Shown here: positions 58,209-64,000 of the stretch, in pieces | Position numbering within the stretch: the first letter of the stretch is position 1 | How the letters are laid out: every line of letters begins with the position of its first letter | Assembly: GCF_014529945.1 (NCBI RefSeq) | Contig: NZ_JACVFB010000006.1 | Span: 496,001-560,000 of the forward strand | Origin: Chitinophaga varians | GTDB lineage: Bacteria > Bacteroidota > Bacteroidia > Chitinophagales > Chitinophagaceae | Direction of reading: 5' to 3' | DNA: 64,000 bases | Translations under genes and position numbers: made by a program | Notes under the pieces: model-generated | What the model saw: only the letters and a program-made list of their open reading frames with translations | What the model was told of the DNA's origin: nothing | The model's database searches: none

Positions 58209-61200
58209 ATGAAAACATTTTTACTGCATCGGGTCCTGATGCTGTTTTTTCTCTTGTCGGTCAGTGTCCGGCTGTTGGCGCAGCAGGACCGCCCGCTGAA
58301 TTTCAGCAGCAGCACGCTGACGGTAAGGCAGTTAATTCAGCAGATGAAAAGCCAGCAACAACTGCAGGTAACATTCGATGAGGAAGTCAATGCCCTGCTG
58401 TCACGCAACGTGCATGTCCGTAAAAGCACCGCTACGCTGAAAGAAGCGCTCGGCTGGCTGGCTGCCGATGTATCTATACAATGCCGCATCGTTAACAACT
58501 ATGCCATCCTGAGCGTGGCGCCGCCGGCAAAAAAGCAGGACACGCCTGCCGTAGCTCCTGCCGGCGAATTGCCGCCGCCTTCCACCAAAGCACTCGGTGA
58601 AGTGGTGGTGACCGCCCTCGGCATCAAAAAAGCGGAGCGTAACGTAGGCTATTCCATCTCCCAGCTATCTTCCAAAGATGTCAGCGATGTGCCACAGCCC
58701 AACGTAATGAACAGCCTCGCGGCACGCGTGCCGGGTGTGAGCATTCGCAGCACCGGCTCCGATCCGGGTTCCAGCGTGATGGTCACCATACGCGGACAAT
58801 CCTCTATCAGCAAAGACAATCAGCCATTATATGTTATTGACGGGGTGCCGGTAGCTCCCGCCATTCAGAACCCTGCACAGGCGGTAGACGGCAAACAGAC
58901 CATCGACTATGGCAGCCCTATCAGTGATATCAGCGCCGATGATATTGCCAGCATCACCGTGCTGAAAGGCGCCAGCGCCGCCGCACTGTACGGCAGCCGC
59001 GCCGGCTCCGGCGTGATCCTCATCACCACCAAATCAGGCGCCGCCAAAAAGGGACTGGGCGTTAGCTTCAACTCCACCGCCATGTTCGACAAGGCCTGGA
59101 TGTTCCCCGATTTTCAGAACGAATTTGGCAGCGGCGACTGGGCAGGCACAGATAATACCCTCAGCACTTCCGCGTGGGGCCCTCGACTGAATACCGGCCG
59201 CAAACTGGTGCAGTGGAACAGCCCCCTCGATGAAAACGGTAAACCCATTCCCCTGGAATGGAAAGCCTACCCCAACCGCGTAAAGGACTTCTTCCGCACC
59301 GGCCGGACAATCACCAACAACATCGCGGTATCCAAAAGCAGCGATGCGGGCAACTTCAGGATCTCCTACGCTAACATGCAGAACCAGGGCATCGTTCCCA
59401 ATACCGACATGAAACGTAACAACCTGACCTTCTCCGGTACCTACCACCTCCACAAAGCCATCCACGTCAGCAGCAATATCGCCTATACGAACAGCACCAG
59501 CGATAACCGCCCCTCTGCCTATACGGAGAGCGTGACCATGCAGACCTATAAACTGGCGCCCAACGTGGATATCCACGCCTTACGCGATTACTGGGTGCCA
59601 GGCAAAGAAGGACTGCAACAGTATAACCCCTATAGCACCGACGACAATCCTTATCTTATCGCATACGAGGAAACCAACAGCTATACCCGTAACCGTATCA
59701 CCGGTAACGTACAACTACAGCTGGACCTTCGCAAAGACCTGAGCCTGATGCTGCGCACAGGCCTCGACTACTACTCGCTTTCGGAAGATCAAAAACGACC
59801 ATTCAGCGCTAAAAGAAATCCTAAAGGCGCTTATGTGGTGGAGAATAATCAGTTCAGGGAACAGAACAGCGACTTCCTGCTTACCTACAAACCGGAACTG
59901 GACCACCACCTTAAATTCTCTGTTGCCGTGGGCGGTAACCGGATGGACCAACAACAGCAGGCCAATCAGCAGTCGGCCGGAAGCCTTACCATGCCTGGTG
60001 TGTATAACCTCTCCAACGCCGCCGCCGGTTCTGTTATCAACAACCAGTCCAGGACACATAAACGTATCAACAGCCTCTATGGGATGAGTGAAATCAGCTA
60101 TAACGATTATGTTTTCCTGAACCTCACTGCCAGAAACGACTGGAGCAGCACGCTGCCTCCCTCCAACAACTCCTATTTCTATCCTTCCGTATCTGTGAGC
60201 GCTATCCTGTCGGACATCCTGAACATCCAATGGCGGCAGCTCTCTTATCTGAAATTAAGGGGCAACTGGTCGCAGGTAGGCGCTGATACCGATCCGTACC
60301 AACTGTACAATACGGTTCCTTTCGACACCGACTGGGGCACTGTCAAACGTGCTACCATCAGTTTCAGTCAGCGCAACAGCCTGTTGAAGCCTGAAATTGC
60401 CACTTCCTATGAAGGCGGGCTGGATGTGAGTTTCTTTAAAGATCGTTTAGGCCTCAACGTTACCTGGTATAAAACCAACAACCGTAACCAGATCATCCAG
60501 GTGCCTACCACCATCGCTTCCGGCGCCAGCAATATGCTCATCAACGCCGGTAATATCCAGAACAGCGGCTGGGAGATAGGTTTGAATACTGTTCCGGTAA
60601 AAGGAAAGCTCACCTGGAAATCTGACGTCAATTTTACCCGCAACCAGAACAAAGTCATCTCCCTGACACCCGCTGTTACCAGTTATATGCTGGGTAGCAC
60701 AGACGGCAGCAATATCGTTTACCTGATCAAAGAAGGTACAAAAATGGGTGACTTCTACAGCAGAAGCTGGGTGAAAGTAAAAGAGGGGCCTTATGCAGGA
60801 CAGGCGCTGCTGAACAGCAACGGTCTGCAACAACAGGACCCGGAACTGGTGAAGATCGGTAACTACAACCCCGACTTTATGATGGGATTCAACAATCACT
60901 TCCACTACAAAAATGTGACGCTGAATTTCCTGATCGACTGGCGACAGGGCGGTTCATATTACTCCTATGTCGCTAAAAGCCTTATCCAGGACGGCCGTAC
61001 CACCAATACCCTGCGCGGAAGAGACGCGGCGCATGGTGGCCTTAACTGGACCGATGCCAACGGCGTTAAACGCGACGATGGTATGCTCATGGAAGGTGTG
61101 GTAGACAAAGGCAACGGCACTTATAAGCCTAACGATATCATCATTGCCGCCGCCGACTACTATGATAACAAATACTGGAAGTACTACGAGAATGAAACTT

Positions 61201-61457
61201 ACAGCGCCACTTATGTGAAGCTGAAAGAAGTGTCGCTCACTTATGCCTTCGGCCGGAATGTGATGCGCCGTATTCCTTTCCTCACCAACCTGTCGCTTTC
61301 ACTGATCGGTAATAACCTGTACACCTGGACCGCAGCGGGTAACGGTTATGATCCGGAGATCACCATGAGCCTTGCTGGTCAGCGGTATCAGGGCGTAGGC
61401 CACTGGACACTGCCCGGAACAAGATCCTATGGCGCTAAACTGAGTTGCAATTTTTAA
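58209..61457 (+). CDS. SusC/RagA-family outer membrane transporter with N-terminal STN domain
   Basis: A 1082-residue TonB-linked transporter. After a signal peptide (about 1-25) an STN domain (LNFSSSTLTVRQLIQQMKSQ to about 103) would contact FecR. A Pro/Ala-rich linker (about 104-128, PPAKKQDTPAVAPAGELPPP) follows directly where many relatives have a carboxypeptidase-regulatory-like domain, which is absent. Then the TonB box and plug: ALGEVVVTALGIKKAERNVG, RVPGVSIRSTGSDPGSSVMV, IRGQSSISKDNQPLYVIDGV and KGASAAALYGSRAGSGVILI, and a barrel ending LSCNF. SusD partner next. Likely imports a substrate rich in phosphate esters, given the metallophosphoesterase two genes on. Confidence 0.94.
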   Translation: MKTFLLHRVLMLFFLLSVSVRLLAQQDRPLNFSSSTLTVRQLIQQMKSQQQLQVTFDEEVNALLSRNVHVRKSTATLKEALGWLAADVSIQCRIVNNYAILSVAPPAKKQDTPAVAPAGELPPPSTKALGEVVVTALGIKKAERNVGYSISQLSSKDVSDVPQPNVMNSLAARVPGVSIRSTGSDPGSSVMVTIRGQSSISKDNQPLYVIDGVPVAPAIQNPAQAVDGKQTIDYGSPISDISADDIASITVLKGASAAALYGSRAGSGVILITTKSGAAKKGLGVSFNSTAMFDKAWMFPDFQNEFGSGDWAGTDNTLSTSAWGPRLNTGRKLVQWNSPLDENGKPIPLEWKAYPNRVKDFFRTGRTITNNIAVSKSSDAGNFRISYANMQNQGIVPNTDMKRNNLTFSGTYHLHKAIHVSSNIAYTNSTSDNRPSAYTESVTMQTYKLAPNVDIHALRDYWVPGKEGLQQYNPYSTDDNPYLIAYEETNSYTRNRITGNVQLQLDLRKDLSLMLRTGLDYYSLSEDQKRPFSAKRNPKGAYVVENNQFREQNSDFLLTYKPELDHHLKFSVAVGGNRMDQQQQANQQSAGSLTMPGVYNLSNAAAGSVINNQSRTHKRINSLYGMSEISYNDYVFLNLTARNDWSSTLPPSNNSYFYPSVSVSAILSDILNIQWRQLSYLKLRGNWSQVGADTDPYQLYNTVPFDTDWGTVKRATISFSQRNSLLKPEIATSYEGGLDVSFFKDRLGLNVTWYKTNNRNQIIQVPTTIASGASNMLINAGNIQNSGWEIGLNTVPVKGKLTWKSDVNFTRNQNKVISLTPAVTSYMLGSTDGSNIVYLIKEGTKMGDFYSRSWVKVKEGPYAGQALLNSNGLQQQDPELVKIGNYNPDFMMGFNNHFHYKNVTLNFLIDWRQGGSYYSYVAKSLIQDGRTTNTLRGRDAAHGGLNWTDANGVKRDDGMLMEGVVDKGNGTYKPNDIIIAAADYYDNKYWKYYENETYSATYVKLKEVSLTYAFGRNVMRRIPFLTNLSLSLIGNNLYTWTAAGNGYDPEITMSLAGQRYQGVGHWTLPGTRSYGAKLSCNF

Positions 61458-61469
61458 TCCATAAATATC

Positions 61470-62939
61470 ATGAAACCATATAAGATAATGACAGGTCTGT
61501 TGACCGTACTCACCTTTACCGGCTGTACGAAAGACTTTGAAGATATTAATACCAATCCTAACAATCCGGCTGTCACCCGGCCGGAATACCATCTCACGGA
61601 AGCGATCACACAAACGGCCTATGCTTATGCGGAGAATGGCTTCGCGAGAAGACCGGCAGCGCTGGGCCGATACATTACGCTGATCAGAAATAATGACTAT
61701 GAGTTGTTTCGGTGGACGGCCGTGGACTGGTCGGATATCTACCAACGTGCGATGATCGTTAAAACCATGCAGCAGGAAGCCACTGAAATCAAACAGCCTG
61801 CTTATGTTGCTGCCGGGAAAGTACTGATGGCATTTAACATGGCCTACCTGACGGACCTCTACGGCGATGTGCCTTATTCAAAAGCGCTACAGTCTGTAGA
61901 AAACGGAAATATCAAACCTGCCTACGACAAACAGGAAGATATTTACAAAAGTCTGCTGGCCTTGCTGAAAGAAGCGAATGCCGACTTGAAAAATAATGGC
62001 GCCGGTATCGATACAAAGGCTGACGCCCTGTTTGCCGGTGATGCCCTGAAATGGCGTAAGCTCGCTAATTCCCTGCGCCTGCGGCTGTTGCTCCGCTGTG
62101 CTAAAAACTATGCCCCTGCCTGGACCGAGATGCAGGAGATCGTCAACAACAAAGCTGAGTATCCCATCATGGAAAGCAATGCTGATAATGCAGAAGTGCC
62201 TTACCTCGGTGTGAAAAAAGATGATAGCTGGGCTGGCGGGCCGCTGAACATGATCGACAATGATTTCCTGAAAACAAAAGCCAGCAAAGAGCTGGTGGAT
62301 GCTTTGATGTCCCGGAACGACCCAAGGCTGGAACTCTGGATTGCCCCGGTGGCCAGCATGGACGGCGCTACCGTCGATAAGAACAAGTATGTGGGTATCC
62401 CGCATGCCTATACGAATCCCGGCGATTATAACGGAGGCGAATCACATCAGTCCACTTTGTCAGCTTTCTTCAGACAGAATAAGCCTACCGCCTTCAAAGC
62501 CAGCCTGATGGTATATGCAGAAGTATGTTTCATTACCGCAGAGGCGATGCAGTCCGGCAAAGTAACCATGGCCGGCAATACGGCTGAAAGCATGTATAAC
62601 AACGGTATCAAATCTTCCATGGAGTATTACGGTGTGCAGGCAGAAGCGCAGCGCCGCAATTACTATGATCAGGCCATCGTGAAATACAACGGTACGCTGG
62701 AACAGCTGATTTCCCAGAAATGGCTGGCCATGACTTTCCGCGGCGCAGAAGGCTGGTTCGATTTCCGCCGTACCGGTTACCCCGCCTTTGTGGTAGGTCC
62801 GATGGCGTTCCAGAAGACTTTCCCGGTGAGGTATGCGTGGCCTATGACAGAGCAGGACGTGAACATCGATCATTATCGTGCAGCCGTTGCCGTATTTGGC
62901 GCGGATGATATCAATACAAAAATGTGGTACCTCAGATAA
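61470..62939 (+). CDS. SusD/RagB-family lipoprotein (SusD-like type 2)
   Basis: A 489-residue surface lipoprotein; lipobox LTFTGCTKDF with Cys19. The sequence follows the SusD-like type 2 (SusD-like_2) pattern: DINTNPNNPAVTRPEYHLTE, MAFNMAYLTDLYGDVPYSKA, ADALFAGDALKWRKLANSLR and the C-terminal RGAEGWFDFRRTGYPAFVVG. It starts 12 bases after susC and ends 11 bases before the phosphatase gene; part of the operon. Confidence 0.94.
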   Translation: MKPYKIMTGLLTVLTFTGCTKDFEDINTNPNNPAVTRPEYHLTEAITQTAYAYAENGFARRPAALGRYITLIRNNDYELFRWTAVDWSDIYQRAMIVKTMQQEATEIKQPAYVAAGKVLMAFNMAYLTDLYGDVPYSKALQSVENGNIKPAYDKQEDIYKSLLALLKEANADLKNNGAGIDTKADALFAGDALKWRKLANSLRLRLLLRCAKNYAPAWTEMQEIVNNKAEYPIMESNADNAEVPYLGVKKDDSWAGGPLNMIDNDFLKTKASKELVDALMSRNDPRLELWIAPVASMDGATVDKNKYVGIPHAYTNPGDYNGGESHQSTLSAFFRQNKPTAFKASLMVYAEVCFITAEAMQSGKVTMAGNTAESMYNNGIKSSMEYYGVQAEAQRRNYYDQAIVKYNGTLEQLISQKWLAMTFRGAEGWFDFRRTGYPAFVVGPMAFQKTFPVRYAWPMTEQDVNIDHYRAAVAVFGADDINTKMWYLR

Positions 62940-62950
62940 ACAAGACAGGG

Positions 62951-64000
62951 ATGGAAAAGAAAGCATTAGACAGACGGAATTTCCTCGGCAGTATCATGAA
63001 AGCGGGTGCGCTGCTGCCACTGGCGGGAACGCCGGTACTATCGGTCGTAGCATCGCCACTGGTGAGTGGAAGCAGTTATCCTGCCTCCGTAATGCCCGAC
63101 CGGATGATTTTGAATATTACGAAAGACCCGTCTACCATGGCGGCCATTACCTGGCGTACCAATGCCGCTGCCCCGGGCTTTGTGGAATATGCAAAAGCTG
63201 ACGCCCGTCCCGACTTCGCCACAAAGGCTGTCCGGGTACCAGCTACCACAACGCCGTTGCAGCAGGACTATTATCACCGCCTCACGCTGACCGGTTTGCA
63301 GCCGGACACGCTGTATACTTATCGTGCAGGCAATGAGGACGGCTGGAGCGAATGGCTGCAGTTCCGCACCGCAGCGGCTACAGGCAAACTCTCCTTCATT
63401 TACCTCGGTGATGCCCAGGTAGGTATCCGGCCGTTCTGGAGCCGTGTGATACGGAAAGCCTATGCGCAGTTGCCGGACGCGCAGCTGATCATACATGCCG
63501 GTGACCTCGTCAACCGCGCTAACAACGATGATGAATGGGGGCAATGGTTTGAGGCCGGTGGCTATATCCATGGCAGCGTACCTTCCCTGGTAACGCCGGG
63601 CAATCATGAGTATACCCATGAAGATGGACAGCCTCATTTGTCCGTTCACTGGAAGCAACAGTTTACGCTTCCGGAAAACGGTACGGGCCTCGATGCGCTG
63701 GAAGGCTCTGTATTTTATGCAGATGTGCAGGGCGTACGTTTCATCAGCCTTAATACGATGATGATGGAAGAGGCCACGTCGGAGGCCCAGCTACAGGCGC
63801 AGCAGCAGTGGCTGGAGCGTACCCTCTCTTCCAATCCGTATGCCTGGACCGTGGTGACGATGCATCATCCGGTTTTCTCTACCAAAAAGGGGCGGGTCAA
63901 TGAGAAAGTGCAGGCCTGGTTTAAGCCGCTTTTCGATAAGTATAAGGTCGATATAGTATTACAGGGCCATGACCATGCCTATGGCAGGGGCATGCAGCGG
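62951..64000 (+). CDS. Metallophosphoesterase, purple acid phosphatase-like, Tat-exported (cut by window edge)
   Basis: An exported phosphatase; 350 codons are present and the frame runs off the right edge. The N-terminus has a twin-arginine motif (DRRNFLGSIMKAGALLPL), so it is exported folded. An N-terminal fibronectin-like domain (MILNITKDPSTMAAITWRTN) precedes the calcineurin-like domain with the metal ligands FIYLGDAQVG, IHAGDLVNRANNDDEWG, VTPGNHEYTH, TMHHPVFSTKKG and QGHDHAYGRG. These enzymes remove phosphate from sugars, nucleotides or glycan decorations. It lies 11 bases after susD, so the locus combines import with dephosphorylation. Confidence 0.92.
   Translation, partial: MEKKALDRRNFLGSIMKAGALLPLAGTPVLSVVASPLVSGSSYPASVMPDRMILNITKDPSTMAAITWRTNAAAPGFVEYAKADARPDFATKAVRVPATTTPLQQDYYHRLTLTGLQPDTLYTYRAGNEDGWSEWLQFRTAAATGKLSFIYLGDAQVGIRPFWSRVIRKAYAQLPDAQLIIHAGDLVNRANNDDEWGQWFEAGGYIHGSVPSLVTPGNHEYTHEDGQPHLSVHWKQQFTLPENGTGLDALEGSVFYADVQGVRFISLNTMMMEEATSEAQLQAQQQWLERTLSSNPYAWTVVTMHHPVFSTKKGRVNEKVQAWFKPLFDKYKVDIVLQGHDHAYGRGMQR

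Overview
The window looks like a piece of a Bacteroidota chromosome, most likely Chitinophagaceae and close to Chitinophaga. The evidence is two SusC/SusD loci, two ECF sigma/FecR anti-sigma pairs feeding TonB-dependent receptors, many lipoproteins, a two-component propeller sensor, LytTR and AraC regulators, near absence of Shine-Dalgarno sequences, and several perfect Bacteroidota -7 motifs (TAnnTTTG). Most genes are around 50% GC or higher. A few stretches are visibly AT-rich (19.8-21.2 kb, 26.9-28.8 kb, 46.6-47.8 kb) and may be recent arrivals. Genus assignment is inference.

Layout. 1-11.4 kb: a divergent propeller sensor (cut by the left edge) faces a polysaccharide utilisation locus: SusC, SusD, secreted GH16 glucanase, Gfo/Idh/MocA dehydrogenase, NagB-type deaminase, ROK kinase and GMC oxidoreductase, probably one transcript. 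11.5-14.3 kb: AraC regulator, a convergent overlapping ABM-domain lipoprotein and small secreted or membrane proteins. 14.5-19.7 kb: ECF sigma, FecR, STN-type TonB receptor and a DUF4397 lipoprotein instead of SusD. 19.8-21 kb: an orphan HsdR-N-like nuclease-fold protein. 21.3-26.8 kb: BPL_N-like amidotransferase, AraC regulator, TetX-like flavin monooxygenase, a CXXCH protein and small proteins. 26.9-30.3 kb: NmrA-like reductase, AraC regulator and two tandem ricin-lectin lipoproteins. 30.7 kb: tRNA-Leu(CAG). 30.9-35.6 kb: TetR with a clear palindromic operator, FabF-like synthase, GH20 hexosaminidase, LysE exporter, NTF2-like protein. 35.7-43 kb: DUF3108-like protein, LytS/LytTR two-component pair, MarR-GNAT fusion, serine hydrolase, 14-TM MFS exporter. 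42.9-46.5 kb: Gly/Tyr-rich protein, LpoB, COG3014-like lipoprotein, FGE-like protein. 46.6-47.7 kb: zeta-type toxin with a 60-residue partner. 47.9-52 kb: helical protein, DUF981 membrane protein, tyrosine phenol-lyase, divergent O-methyltransferase. 52-56.4 kb: assorted housekeeping and membrane genes. 56.4-64 kb: second ECF sigma/FecR/SusC/SusD locus ending in a Tat-type metallophosphoesterase cut by the right edge.

How the genes work together. The first PUL couples outer-membrane glycan import to secreted cleavage and then cytosolic kinase, deaminase and redox steps, an unusual mix of glucanase and amino-sugar enzymes. The second PUL is controlled by cell-surface signalling and couples import with dephosphorylation. 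The best candidates for something little described are the zeta toxin with its downstream 60-residue gene, the tyrosine phenol-lyase with a Val at a known specificity position next to a divergent O-methyltransferase, the orphan HsdR-N protein in an AT-rich patch, and the TetR/FabF pair with its perfect operator. No CRISPR array, rRNA, transposase or phage structural gene was seen.
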